From Muricauda sp. SCSIO 64092 (GTDB lineage: Bacteria > Bacteroidota > Bacteroidia > Flavobacteriales > Flavobacteriaceae): a stretch of 64,000 bases of DNA. The stretch covers positions 2,356,001 to 2,420,000 of the forward strand of contig NZ_CP095413.1 in NCBI RefSeq assembly GCF_023016285.1. The letters are read 5' to 3'. Every line of letters begins with the position of its first letter. Position 1 is the first letter of the stretch. The notes under the pieces are model-generated. The model was not told the DNA's origin. It worked only from the letters and a program-made list of their open reading frames with translations, and searched no databases. The position numbers and the translations under genes were made by a program. Shown one piece after another: positions 54,515 to 64,000 of the stretch.

Positions 54515-54857
54515 TGGAAAACCACGGACCACAGGGATGCCCCCAGGCAGATTTTCAGGACAAGGGTGTCAATATAAGGGTGTCAATATAAGGAGGTGGG
54601 CGTTGGCAGCGTTGCCTGGCCCAATATCCTTGGAAAATGCCCAAAACAACATTCAGGAACATAGGCATTTGCCTTCCGCAGGGGAAGTGGACAAACCGCT
54701 TTTTGAAAGGAGGGAAGGGCCGACGCCCCATTTGATGATACGGTCCACAGCAATAAGGGAACCAATCATGGGTACCATGGGGTCTACTGCCTTAAGGATA
54801 TCCAAATAAGGAATTGTTCCAAGGAAAAACAAAAACCACAACCAAACCAATTTAGAT
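54515..54857. other. Leader region ahead of the RHS genes
   Basis: 343 bases with no supported gene. It contains a 14-base tandem duplication (AGGGTGTCAATATA, 54563-54590) and no clear terminator. Reading frames on either strand there look accidental; one minus-strand frame crossing into the RHS gene has a hydrophobic stretch but no family-like features. Confidence 0.5.
54563..54590. repeat. Tandem 14-base duplication
   Basis: Two perfect head-to-tail copies of AGGGTGTCAATATA, 49 bases after the small HTH gene's stop. Confidence 0.85.
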
Positions 54858-57800
54858 ATGCAAAAGAGTATTGTACTTTTCTTTATTTTGGGAATCACGG
54901 GCGCCATAATCTCCCAGGAACTGCCAAAGTTTGTGCCCCCTTCGCCCGAAGCGGCAGCATTGGCAAAGTTTATTAATACCCCTGTGAACCATAGTACCGG
55001 GCTTCCTTCCATAACAATTCCCTTTTACACCATCCAGACCAAATCAGGTTTGAGTATTCCCATATCCATAAGTTATCATGCTTCCGGCATCAGGGTGAAC
55101 GAACATGCCACCCAAGTGGGGTTGGGCTGGAAATTAAACACAGGCGGAACGATATCTTCGGAAGCCTATGGGGAAACAGATGGCTATAATACCAGAAAAT
55201 ACCCTGATTTTGCCGGCTCAGTCAATGAAACCCTAAAACAATTCGACTTAATTGGTATAGATGATGGGTTACGGTTTTATTGTGCCTCTCCCGAATCAAT
55301 GACATTATCGTACAACTTTGCTTTGGAGGCCACGGGAATTGGCGCCTTCACAGCTGGTAAAAATAAAATATACGATACACAACCCGATATATTTTATTAC
55401 GAGACACCCAATGCATCCGGAAAGTTTATTTTGGATTCCGATAACAATGTACATACTGTTCCATATGCACCAATAACCATTGAAAAAGGACTATTTTACA
55501 GCATTAAGGACGAAAATGGAAACTTGTTCCAATTCAACGAACTCTGTTCAACCAGCGTTTTCCCGAATACTTTCATTTTATCGCAAGACTATGTAGAACA
55601 GATAAAACTATCTAAAATTACAACCCATTTGGGGGAGGACATCAATTATTTTTATTCCCCCGAGAATTATGAATATAAAAATCCGGAAACTTTTATTGAT
55701 TACCATAGGATCCCATCTGCAGGATGCGGTGATAAAGTATATTATGACAATCCAAACCCCAAAACAGAGGTCAGTAACAAACGTCTTGACCGAATTGAAT
55801 TTGACGAGGGGTACATTGAGTTTACGTACAGCACGAATGTAAACTACAAAATTCAAGGTTCAACGGACAGAAAAGACTTACCGGATGCCAGTGCATTAAG
55901 GCGTGTTGTGGTGTACAACAACAATGGTCAAATTATCAAGGATTTTGAATTGATCTACAGTTATTTTGAATCAACTTCTGGTTTGAGCAGCGATCCTGAC
56001 AAATACCGACTAAAACTGGATACAGTACTGGAAAGAGGAGAGCTGCCTTATGAATTCGTTTACAATGGAAATGGTTCCATACCCCACAGATTATCAACAC
56101 AGCAAGATTATTGGGGGTATTATGGCGGAAACGGTGGTCTGATACCTGAAATGCGTTTTCAAGACCTTACGCTATCGGGTAGTGACCGTTCAGTCAATGA
56201 GAACTTGATTAAAACCGGTACTCTGGAAGAAATTAGCTACCCTACCGGCGGTAAGACCAAGTTTTACTTTAATGAGGTCAATTACACACATCCGCAACCA
56301 GAACTTCAGGCCCAAGCAAATACCACACCTACATTCTCAACACCGGGAGACCATATATTTCAAGTTCCAGCCGATTCAAACAATATCCTTCAAGTTTATT
56401 TCAATAACGATTGTGGTAATGTTACCAATGATCAACCCCTGACCGAACCTTACTGTATAGTAACGCTTTACGATAATAATAATACCACGTTGCTTTATAA
56501 TGTCAATTCCAACATTTATAATGTTGATGCGACCCCTGGGCAGACCTATACATTCAGACTGGAAACAAATCCCTTTCAACCTTGTAATTGCAGTGTTTAT
56601 ATGCAGGGTAATGAGGAAACAGAGGTTATGGTGGATAAAAAAACACAATTGCCCGGTCTACGTCTGGACAGAATGGTCAAAGAGCCCGTGACAGGGGAAC
56701 CTATTGTCACTACGTTCGATTATAGCATTCCAGGCACCAATCGCATAAGTAAGGATGTCGTAATCCCCACCTTTGGTTACGTGGAGACCAATGTGGATGT
56801 TCCTTTTCTGAGTTCAGGTAGAACGTGCCATTATTTTGTAAGGAAAGGAACACCTGTTATTTCCAACCGTTCAACTTACGAATATATCACCGAAAATACC
56901 ATTGATAATGGTTATGTTAGATATCACTACAAGCCTTCAACCTCTTCCAATAACAGTAAAGGGGCATTGAATTTAGGTCTTGCCGCTTCAGATGGTGGCA
57001 AATTACTTTCCAGGGAAGTCTATTCAAAAAATGATACCATGGTTTATAAGGAAGACTATACCTATGAATCGGATTATAGTGTGAACCAACTATCCAGTGA
57101 TTACAGGAACAATTTCCCGGAGGCCGTTACTTTGGGCATGAGTTTTAACAGTAATGGCACTTGGGAAGAAACATGTATGCCATCACAAGGTCCACCTTCC
57201 CCAATGCATTATATGGATTATAACATCTATCATTTCAACAGGGCATGGGTAAAAAACACCAATAAAACGAGCACCAATTATTATTATGATGGCAATGGTG
57301 TTCTGTTGGATAGCCTAGTGGTTTCCAATGATTATACCTATTTGGACCATAGGCATGCGCAGGTCAACCGGACCAGGGTCAGGGAAAGCAAAGGCGACAC
57401 TGTTACCACACACATTAAATATGCCCATGATGTAAATTATGCACCACTGATTGACGAACATCGTATAGCAGCGCCACTGGAAACCATGACAACGGTCACA
57501 AATTCAGCTGGTTCGGAAGTATTCTCAGAAAAAACGGTTTATAAGGAATGGGGCAATACCATGGTATTGCCCCAAACCCTCCAGACCCTTAAAGGGGAAG
57601 CTTCCCAAACCAATCAACCCGAGGACCGAATCATTTACCACGACTACGACGACCATGGCAACCCTTTGGAAGTCAGTAAAGCTGATGGGGTACATATCCT
57701 GTATGTTTGGGGTTACGACGATACCCAGCCCATTGCCAAAGTAGGGAATGCTACCTATGAAAATTTGACCACGGCACAACAAACAGCGATAAACGAAGCC

Positions 57801-58061
57801 AAAGCAGCATCGGATAACGATGTAAGCGGCACGACTGAAAACACACTCCGGGTCAAGCTAAAAATACTACGGGATGCTTTTCCCCAAGCCCTGGTAACCA
57901 CCTTTACATACGACCCTTTGGTGGGGGTCACCAGCGTGACCGACCCACGTGGTTATAGTACCCATTATGAGTACGATGCCTTTAATCGTTTAACGTTTGT
58001 GAAAGACCAGGACGGGTATATTGTAAGTAAGCATGAGTATCACTACAAGTCTCAGAACTGA
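54858..58061 (+). CDS. RHS/YD-repeat surface protein (no core terminus)
   Basis: 1067 residues with a signal peptide (cleavage near IISQ). The N-terminal part (HSTGLPSITIPFYTIQTKSG, GLGWKLNTGGTIS) is the beta-rich front half found in Bacteroidota RHS proteins. Late in the protein come scattered YD-type repeats: VWGYDDTQPIAKVGNATY, FTYDPLVGVTSVTDPRGYST and YEYDAFNRLTFVKDQDG. It ends soon after, without the RHS core motif or a toxin tip. Together with the next gene (36 bases downstream) it looks like the front part of a split RHS machine. RHS repeats of this kind build a hollow protein shell. Confidence 0.88.
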   Translation: MQKSIVLFFILGITGAIISQELPKFVPPSPEAAALAKFINTPVNHSTGLPSITIPFYTIQTKSGLSIPISISYHASGIRVNEHATQVGLGWKLNTGGTISSEAYGETDGYNTRKYPDFAGSVNETLKQFDLIGIDDGLRFYCASPESMTLSYNFALEATGIGAFTAGKNKIYDTQPDIFYYETPNASGKFILDSDNNVHTVPYAPITIEKGLFYSIKDENGNLFQFNELCSTSVFPNTFILSQDYVEQIKLSKITTHLGEDINYFYSPENYEYKNPETFIDYHRIPSAGCGDKVYYDNPNPKTEVSNKRLDRIEFDEGYIEFTYSTNVNYKIQGSTDRKDLPDASALRRVVVYNNNGQIIKDFELIYSYFESTSGLSSDPDKYRLKLDTVLERGELPYEFVYNGNGSIPHRLSTQQDYWGYYGGNGGLIPEMRFQDLTLSGSDRSVNENLIKTGTLEEISYPTGGKTKFYFNEVNYTHPQPELQAQANTTPTFSTPGDHIFQVPADSNNILQVYFNNDCGNVTNDQPLTEPYCIVTLYDNNNTTLLYNVNSNIYNVDATPGQTYTFRLETNPFQPCNCSVYMQGNEETEVMVDKKTQLPGLRLDRMVKEPVTGEPIVTTFDYSIPGTNRISKDVVIPTFGYVETNVDVPFLSSGRTCHYFVRKGTPVISNRSTYEYITENTIDNGYVRYHYKPSTSSNNSKGALNLGLAASDGGKLLSREVYSKNDTMVYKEDYTYESDYSVNQLSSDYRNNFPEAVTLGMSFNSNGTWEETCMPSQGPPSPMHYMDYNIYHFNRAWVKNTNKTSTNYYYDGNGVLLDSLVVSNDYTYLDHRHAQVNRTRVRESKGDTVTTHIKYAHDVNYAPLIDEHRIAAPLETMTTVTNSAGSEVFSEKTVYKEWGNTMVLPQTLQTLKGEASQTNQPEDRIIYHDYDDHGNPLEVSKADGVHILYVWGYDDTQPIAKVGNATYENLTTAQQTAINEAKAASDNDVSGTTENTLRVKLKILRDAFPQALVTTFTYDPLVGVTSVTDPRGYSTHYEYDAFNRLTFVKDQDGYIVSKHEYHYKSQN

Positions 58062-58097
58062 ACCATTAAAACCATAAAGTAATAGAACAAACAGCTT

Positions 58098-61000
58098 ATG
58101 AATGTTTCTAGAATACTACTTACAATAACATTATTGGGATACTTCGGCTTTAGTAAGGCCCAAATTTATCAAGATAAGGATAATGATGGTTATGGTACAG
58201 GAACAGCTTATCTTTTGCCTCCTCCTGATGGCTATAATTATGTAACACAAAATGGCGACTGTAATGATAATAATAGATCTATTAATCCCGGAAGATCGGA
58301 ATCGTTTGATGGTATAGACAATAATTGTAAAAATGGGGTTGATGAGGGATTTGCCATACCCATGCCAACGGCACCCACCGTTACAAGATATTGTGGGATC
58401 ACACGGCTTACCAGGGGAAATTCCCCTTACAGTTTTGTTACTTGGCATTGGCAAAGTTCCCCCACAGGAACCAATACTTCAACAGGAGTTGCCAACAATA
58501 GTACCAGTACGTATAAAGAATTCACTTCCGGAAGTGTATATTATTTAAGGGCCCGTCATACCCCCACAGGGCGTTGGAGCACAGCTAGAACTATTAATTA
58601 TGGTATAAATACTGTTCCATCAGCCCCTGCCACACCTAGTGTAAGTAATCAGTGTGGCCGTACTGTACTTACTAAAGGTACTTCACCATCAGGTATCACC
58701 TGGTATTGGCAAAGTAGTCCTTCAGGGACCAGTACGTCCAATAGTTCCGGTAGTATCACCAGGACATCTGGTAGCGTTTATTATTTACGGGCCAGAAATA
58801 ATAGTACTGGATGTTGGAGTAGTACCAGAAGTGTAAGTTATAGTGTAAATGCTGTTCCGTCAGTACCTGCCACGCCCAGTGTAAGTAACCAGTGTGGCAG
58901 TACCGTACTGACTAGGGGAACGGCACCATCAGGTATCACCTGGTATTGGCAGAGCAGTGCCAGTGGTACCAGTACCTCAAATGCTTCGGCCAGTGTCACC
59001 AGGACCAGTGGTAGCGTTTATTATTTACGGGCCAGAAGTAATAGTACCGGTTGTTGGAGTAGTGTAAGAAGTGTGGGTTATAGTGTAAATACTGTTCCGT
59101 CAGTACCTGCCACGCCCAGTGTAAGCAACCAGTGTGGCCGTACTGTACTTACCAGAAGTGCTGCTCCATCAGGTATCACCTGGTATTGGCAAAGTAGTTC
59201 TTCAGGGACCAGTACATCCAATAGTGCCGGTAGTATCACCAGGACCAGTGGTAGCGTTTATTATTTACGGGCCAGAAGTAATAGTACCGGTTGTTGGAGT
59301 GGTGCCAGAGGTGTGGGCTATAGTGTAAATGCTGTTCCGTCAGTACCTGCCACGCCCAGTGTAAGTAACCAGTGTGGCAGTACCGTACTGACTAGGGGAA
59401 CGGCACCATCAGGTATCACCTGGTATTGGCAGAGCAGTGCCAGTGGTACCAGTACCTCAAATGCTTCGGTCAGTATGACCAGAACCAGTGGTAGCGTGTA
59501 TTATTTAAGAGCGCGCAATAACAGTACCGGTTGTTGGGGTAGTGCCAGAGTTGTGGGCTATAGTGTAAATGCTGTTCCGTCAGTACCTGCCACGCCCAGT
59601 GTAAGTAATCAGTGTGGCAGTACCGTACTGACTAAGGGAACGGCACCGTCAGGTATCACCTGGTACTGGCAAAGTAGTGCAACTGGCACTAGCACATCCA
59701 ATTCAAGTGCATCCGTAACAAGGACTAGTGGAACAACCTATTATTTAAGAGCCAGAAACAATACCTCTTTATGTTGGGGTACTACCAGGGCAGTAAACTA
59801 TGGTATTACACAACCTACCACATGGTATGCGGACAGTGATGGTGATGGTTACGGTAATGCATCCGTAACATTATCCGCATGTAACATTCCTCCCAATTAT
59901 GTATCCAATAACAATGATTATGATGATACCACCATACATATAACCAACATTGCACCACACTATTTTTATCAGGATAGCGATGGGGATGGCTTCGGCGACC
60001 CGAATGTTAGCGTATATTACAGTGTGATGCCATCCGGATATGTTATTGACAATACAGATCAATGTCCTAATGAAGCTGGCCCATATAATGGCTGTAAGTA
60101 TGCTCCTGTAACGTTATCGGATGAGAATTATGTTTACACCGGGGTATATCAAGTTCCCATGAGCGATGAATCAGAAATGAACGAAGATTCAGATGTTATA
60201 GAAAGTGTCACCTACTTTGATGGCCTTGGAAGGGCTAAACAAAGCATTGAAATAAAAGCAGCCCCGGACAAAAAGGACATTATCACCCATATGGGCTATG
60301 ACGCTTATGGGCGACAAGCCAGGGAGTGGCTCCCCCATAGGGCGGCCTCGGGCAGTTTTGGTAGTTTCCGTAGCACGGCGGAAGCGGATACCGATAGCTA
60401 TTATGTGGCCAATTATCAGGGCGATATTGTATCGGCAACACCCAATCCCTTTTCGGAAAGGGCCTTTGACGCCTCGCCCCTGGACCGGATACTGAAGCAG
60501 GCCGCCCCCGGGTACGATTGGCGTATGGGCGGGGGGCATGAAGTGGAATTTGGTTATGCTGCAAACGCGGCCAATGAGGTACGGCAGTACAGGGTCACCA
60601 CCACCGTGGCCAACAACACCTATGCGCCAACGCTGGTCTCCGATGGCCACTATGCCGCCAGAGCGCTTTATAAGACGATCACCTATGATGAAAACCACGC
60701 TTCGAACTCCAAACTGCACAGTACGGAGGAGTTCACCGACAAACAGGGCCGTGTGGTGCTCAAGCGCACCTATGCCCTGGTGGGGGGCACCGAAACGGCC
60801 CATGACACCTACTATGTGTACGACGATTTTGGAAACCTGACCTATACCCTACCGCCCAAGGTGGTGACCGGTGATGGGGTGAGTGCCACGGAGCTCAGTG
60901 AACTGTGCTACCAGTACAAATACGACCACCGCAACCGCTTGGTGGAAAAGAAAGTGCCCGGCAAGGGTACGGCAAGTACCTGGGAAGAGATTGTGTACAA

Positions 61001-63557
61001 CAAACTGGACCGGCCCATCCTGACCCGGGATCCGAACCTCAAGGCCAATGACCAATGGCTGTTTACCAAGTACGATGCCTTTGGGCGGGTGGCCTATACC
61101 GGACTGGTAAGCTCCACAAGTTCCCGGAGCGCACACCAGACCGCAGCGGATCAGGTGGCCACCCAGTACGAATCGGTATCGGCCACGCCCACCAAGTTTG
61201 AGTCCAATACCGTTTCGGTGCACTATGGAAACGATGCCTATCCCAAAACAAACATTTCCAAGATCCACACCGTAAACCATTACGACAGCTATATGGACAC
61301 CAATGGCCTTAGCGTTCCCACCAAGGTACTGGAGCAGGCCACGGCCACCAATACCAGGGGCCTGGCCACGGTGGGCAAGGTACGGGTGCTGGGCACCTCC
61401 AATTGGATCACGACCATCACCGGTTATGATGTCAAGGGCAGGCCCATCTATACGGCCAGCAAGAATACCTATCTGGGGACCACCGATGTGGTGGAGACCC
61501 AGTTGGACTTTGGGGGCAAAGTGGTACGGACCAAGACCTCCCATACCAAGGGGACCAATGCGGCCCTGGTCACCACCGACGATTTTAGCTATGACCATAG
61601 GGGCCGGTTGGTAAAACAGGAGCAGACCATAGGTTCGCATACCGAAACAATCGTGGAGAACTACTATGATGACCTGGGCCAGTTGGTAAGCAAAAAGGTG
61701 GGCGGGGGCCTACAGGACGTGGACTATAGGTACAATGTACGTGGGTGGCTCACGGACATCAACGATGTGGGTAACACCGCCAAATTGTTTAATTTTAGGA
61801 TTGGTTACAACCAAGGGACCAATCCATTGTACAACGGCAATATCAGCCGGACCCAATGGAGGACGGCCAATAGTGACGACAGTTCTTTGAAATCCTATGA
61901 CTATACCTATGATGCACTGAACCGCATCATAAGCGCAGCGGACAATACGGGCAAGTTCAACGTATCCGGCATCATCTATGACAAGAATGGTAACATAGGC
62001 AAATTGAAGCGTTTGGGCTGGACCGTTGAAAGTCCTTCCTTGGTCCTAAATACAGGTTTTGGTACCATGGACGAACTGGTCTATACCTACGACAGTGGCA
62101 ACAAGCTCACCAAGGTTTTGGACAATGGGAACGATACCTATGGCTTTACCGACAGCAGTGCGGACAACCAGGACTATTGGTACGATGGCAACGGGAACAT
62201 GGTGCGCGACCTCAACAAGGGCATTGGGACGGCCAGTGTGGATGGGATCGGCTACAACCACTTAAACCTACCGGAAGAGGTAAAGTTTGACAACAGCAGT
62301 ACTAAAAAGATTATCTATATTTACGATGCCCTGGGAACGAAACTAAAGAAAATGACCAACAACAACGGTTCTTTGACCACGACCGATTATGCGGGCAACT
62401 ACGTTTATGAAAACGGGGCGTTGCAATTCTTTAGCCATCCCGAAGGCTATGTAAGCTTAGAGAACAACGGGTATAGATATGTCTACCAGTATAGGGACCA
62501 TTTGGGCAACATACGGCTGTCCTATACGGATGATCCGAGTAACCCGGGTACGCCAACGATTATTGAAGAGAACAACTATTACCCCTTTGGATTGGAGCAC
62601 CGTGGTTACAACAATGTTGTGAGTGCCAATGCAAACAGTACTGCCGAGAAGTTCAAATACCAAGGTCAGGAACTGGAAGAATCCTTGGGACTGGATTTAT
62701 ATGAATTTGAACTGAGGCAATATGACCCTGCAATTGGAAGGTTTACCTCAATTGATCCTGTCACCCACTTTGATTATTCTACTTATTCTGCCTTTGACAA
62801 CAATCCTGTATTCTGGGCAGATCCAAGTGGAGCTGATGCTACACAGTTCGTGATGGATTTATTCAACAGATCAGGTAGTGGTGAAACCAAATGGACAAAC
62901 AATAATGATGGTACTTTTTCGAGTGATGACGGACAAACAGCAGAAACTCCCAAGCATCAGTTTTATGGTGTAAACATAACAGGTGATGTCATGAATTTGA
63001 GTTTTGACAATGAAAACTTTAATTGGGTTACGGGGTATGGTGAAGATCCCACAGGACTACAAAAAGCTAAGGCCAGCGCATTTTATTCAGCTTTTAAGGG
63101 AATGAGTAAGGTCAAACAATTGAAGCTTTTGAAAAGACTGGGAGTTCCTTTGAAGCTTGCCAAAAAAATTGCAGGACATCCCGTATCGCCTATGGGAGCA
63201 ATTAGTAGCATGACTAAGGCGGAACAAGATGGTCTCAAAGCACTTCCTGTTATCGGGGAAATCGTTGCGATTGCAACTTCAGATTTTGAAAGTGATGGTA
63301 GAGCGATTGACAATATGGTGAAATGGGACAATGTAAGGGATGGTTTTGATAATATGATAAGTACAGAAGTTTTAAATGATGTGATTCTGATTTACTCGAA
63401 TGCGAATTTGTTCAGTGAGACTACAATAAATACAAATGAAACAGAATTATCGGATTCGAGATATCCGCAAAGAGATTATAAATATGTTTATTATGGTACT
63501 CAATATGGTGATACATTGCACATTTTTGGAAGATATGATAACCCTTTAAGAGAATAA
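58098..63557 (+). CDS. RHS repeat-associated core protein with internal repeats and variable C-terminus
   Basis: 1819 residues with a signal peptide (cleavage near SKAQ). Order: a MopE/thrombospondin-type Ca2+-binding segment (about 22-92; DKDNDGYG, NGDCNDNN, DGIDNNC), six 80-residue repeats (about 94-573; GITWYWQSS, SGSVYYLRAR), and a second Ca2+-binding part (DSDGDGYG, DSDGDGFG). Then a DUF6443-like region (VTYFDGLGRAKQSIEI), many YD repeats, and the RHS core near residue 1540 (EFELRQYDPAIGRFTSIDP). From about residue 1577 comes a 243-residue tip with no family I recognise. The core is GC-rich and the tip AT-rich. It is followed two bases later by a small MORN-like lipoprotein gene. Confidence 0.9.
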   Translation: MNVSRILLTITLLGYFGFSKAQIYQDKDNDGYGTGTAYLLPPPDGYNYVTQNGDCNDNNRSINPGRSESFDGIDNNCKNGVDEGFAIPMPTAPTVTRYCGITRLTRGNSPYSFVTWHWQSSPTGTNTSTGVANNSTSTYKEFTSGSVYYLRARHTPTGRWSTARTINYGINTVPSAPATPSVSNQCGRTVLTKGTSPSGITWYWQSSPSGTSTSNSSGSITRTSGSVYYLRARNNSTGCWSSTRSVSYSVNAVPSVPATPSVSNQCGSTVLTRGTAPSGITWYWQSSASGTSTSNASASVTRTSGSVYYLRARSNSTGCWSSVRSVGYSVNTVPSVPATPSVSNQCGRTVLTRSAAPSGITWYWQSSSSGTSTSNSAGSITRTSGSVYYLRARSNSTGCWSGARGVGYSVNAVPSVPATPSVSNQCGSTVLTRGTAPSGITWYWQSSASGTSTSNASVSMTRTSGSVYYLRARNNSTGCWGSARVVGYSVNAVPSVPATPSVSNQCGSTVLTKGTAPSGITWYWQSSATGTSTSNSSASVTRTSGTTYYLRARNNTSLCWGTTRAVNYGITQPTTWYADSDGDGYGNASVTLSACNIPPNYVSNNNDYDDTTIHITNIAPHYFYQDSDGDGFGDPNVSVYYSVMPSGYVIDNTDQCPNEAGPYNGCKYAPVTLSDENYVYTGVYQVPMSDESEMNEDSDVIESVTYFDGLGRAKQSIEIKAAPDKKDIITHMGYDAYGRQAREWLPHRAASGSFGSFRSTAEADTDSYYVANYQGDIVSATPNPFSERAFDASPLDRILKQAAPGYDWRMGGGHEVEFGYAANAANEVRQYRVTTTVANNTYAPTLVSDGHYAARALYKTITYDENHASNSKLHSTEEFTDKQGRVVLKRTYALVGGTETAHDTYYVYDDFGNLTYTLPPKVVTGDGVSATELSELCYQYKYDHRNRLVEKKVPGKGTASTWEEIVYNKLDRPILTRDPNLKANDQWLFTKYDAFGRVAYTGLVSSTSSRSAHQTAADQVATQYESVSATPTKFESNTVSVHYGNDAYPKTNISKIHTVNHYDSYMDTNGLSVPTKVLEQATATNTRGLATVGKVRVLGTSNWITTITGYDVKGRPIYTASKNTYLGTTDVVETQLDFGGKVVRTKTSHTKGTNAALVTTDDFSYDHRGRLVKQEQTIGSHTETIVENYYDDLGQLVSKKVGGGLQDVDYRYNVRGWLTDINDVGNTAKLFNFRIGYNQGTNPLYNGNISRTQWRTANSDDSSLKSYDYTYDALNRIISAADNTGKFNVSGIIYDKNGNIGKLKRLGWTVESPSLVLNTGFGTMDELVYTYDSGNKLTKVLDNGNDTYGFTDSSADNQDYWYDGNGNMVRDLNKGIGTASVDGIGYNHLNLPEEVKFDNSSTKKIIYIYDALGTKLKKMTNNNGSLTTTDYAGNYVYENGALQFFSHPEGYVSLENNGYRYVYQYRDHLGNIRLSYTDDPSNPGTPTIIEENNYYPFGLEHRGYNNVVSANANSTAEKFKYQGQELEESLGLDLYEFELRQYDPAIGRFTSIDPVTHFDYSTYSAFDNNPVFWADPSGADATQFVMDLFNRSGSGETKWTNNNDGTFSSDDGQTAETPKHQFYGVNITGDVMNLSFDNENFNWVTGYGEDPTGLQKAKASAFYSAFKGMSKVKQLKLLKRLGVPLKLAKKIAGHPVSPMGAISSMTKAEQDGLKALPVIGEIVAIATSDFESDGRAIDNMVKWDNVRDGFDNMISTEVLNDVILIYSNANLFSETTINTNETELSDSRYPQRDYKYVYYGTQYGDTLHIFGRYDNPLRE
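58378..59817 (+). repeat. Six 240-base repeats inside the second RHS gene
   Basis: Starts at about 58378 (divergent), 58618, 58858, 59098, 59338 and 59578. The last five are in exact 240-base register. Copies three and five are almost identical over 120 bases, and copies two and four resemble each other, giving an A-B-A-B dimer pattern of 480 bases. Confidence 0.85.
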
Positions 63558-63559
63558 AC

Positions 63560-64000
63560 ATGAAGCTACTAAAAGGAATTGCTTTTATTGCTCTGCTTGC
63601 AATAGGGAGCTGTGATTATCAAAAAGAGGCTTTAAAAGAGGAATATTATCCTAACAAGAATATAAAGCGTAAATACATTCTTAGCAGAGAAGGGCTGGTT
63701 ACAGGTACTGACTCTATATTTCGTATAGATGGGACATTAAGCGAGGTCTCAATATGGAAAGATGGTAGATTGATTGATAGTATTGTGAACTACGATTATG
63801 AAGGTAATATCTCTGCGATAGGGAAAATCCAAGGTGATGAGCTTATTTTTTATCGAAAAAACGGTACAAAAGAAAGCGAGGTCAATTTGTCAGAAGGCTT
63901 GAAAAACGGATTACAGACCTATTACGGAGCAAATGGTCAAGTGGTTGGTTTTAAGGGATTTAAAAATAATATGGAAAATGGCCTTTTAATTCATTTGAAT
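63560..64000 (+). CDS. MORN-repeat-like lipoprotein, putative immunity (3' end outside window)
   Basis: 147 residues are visible, with no stop before the window end. A lipoprotein signal MKLLKGIAFIALLAIGSC (Cys18) is followed by repeated motifs of the form DGxLIDSIVNYDYEGN, FYRKNGTKE and GLQTYYGANGQVVG. This matches the MORN/YwqK-type antitoxin-like proteins of Bacteroidota. Position directly after the RHS tip suggests an immunity partner, but this is inference. It starts 2 bases after the RHS stop. Confidence 0.7.
   Translation, partial: MKLLKGIAFIALLAIGSCDYQKEALKEEYYPNKNIKRKYILSREGLVTGTDSIFRIDGTLSEVSIWKDGRLIDSIVNYDYEGNISAIGKIQGDELIFYRKNGTKESEVNLSEGLKNGLQTYYGANGQVVGFKGFKNNMENGLLIHLN

Noticed and set aside
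54653..55012. Minus-strand frame of 119 codons with a hydrophobic stretch
   Set aside because: Its start lies inside the RHS gene, antisense to the signal peptide, and no family could be recognised.
58378..59817. Regular repeats considered as a CRISPR-like array
   Set aside because: The 240-base units are in frame and code for protein repeats; there are no short repeats with unique spacers.

Overview
The window reads as chromosomal DNA of a marine-type member of the Flavobacteriaceae (Bacteroidota). The evidence is in the sequence: two type IX secretion (T9SS) type-B sorting domains, two PorP/SprF-like outer-membrane proteins around a giant SprB-type adhesin, promoters of the Bacteroidota form TAnnTTTG, few Shine-Dalgarno sites, and flavobacterial families such as DUF4175, head-GIN (DUF2807) and DUF6443/RHS proteins. 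The gene order and moderate GC suggest a Muricauda/Maribacter/Robiginitalea-like genus, but the genus cannot be fixed from the sequence alone.

1-15.7 kb is mostly housekeeping: the end of holB, a DoxX-like protein, an OmpH-like lipoprotein, a methyltransferase/lipoprotein pair, mnmG-ybeY-DUF4175 as one minus-strand operon, gltX, an SPFH protein, a BamA/TamA-type barrel and glnS. 15.97-34.94 kb is a plus-strand gliding/T9SS surface locus of four tightly packed genes: an Ig-like type-B cargo protein, a PorP/SprF barrel fused to two SPOR-like domains, a 4512-residue SprB-like adhesin, and a second PorP/SprF protein. The adhesin carries a higher-order repeat, about 39 modules arranged as sets of seven.

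35-50 kb returns to core genes: folB, tRNA-Cys, a LysE-type exporter, a DUF2807 protein, rnr, rpiB, a cation diffusion facilitator and a GNAT protein. These are followed by an orphan cytosine-C5 DNA methyltransferase, an S41 protease, an rnpA gene fused in frame to a DUF559 nuclease-like domain, M1 and S8 peptidases, an MBL hydrolase and a cation:proton antiporter. The AT-rich rnr-rpiB gap has DnaA-box-like 9-mers and is a weak candidate for an origin.

51.9-64 kb is accessory. It opens with repeat-bearing non-coding DNA, then a small unrecognised cluster (56-aa lipoprotein, overlapping four-segment membrane protein, small coiled-coil protein). Next come two divergent HTH regulators with duplicated palindromic operators between them. 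Two large RHS-family proteins follow. The second has near-identical 240-bp internal repeats, a GC-rich YD core and an AT-rich C-terminal tip, and is followed by a MORN-like lipoprotein gene cut by the window end. This looks like a polymorphic-toxin type surface or delivery locus.

No CRISPR array, rRNA operon, insertion sequence or prophage was seen. All functions come from motif recognition by eye; no database search was possible.
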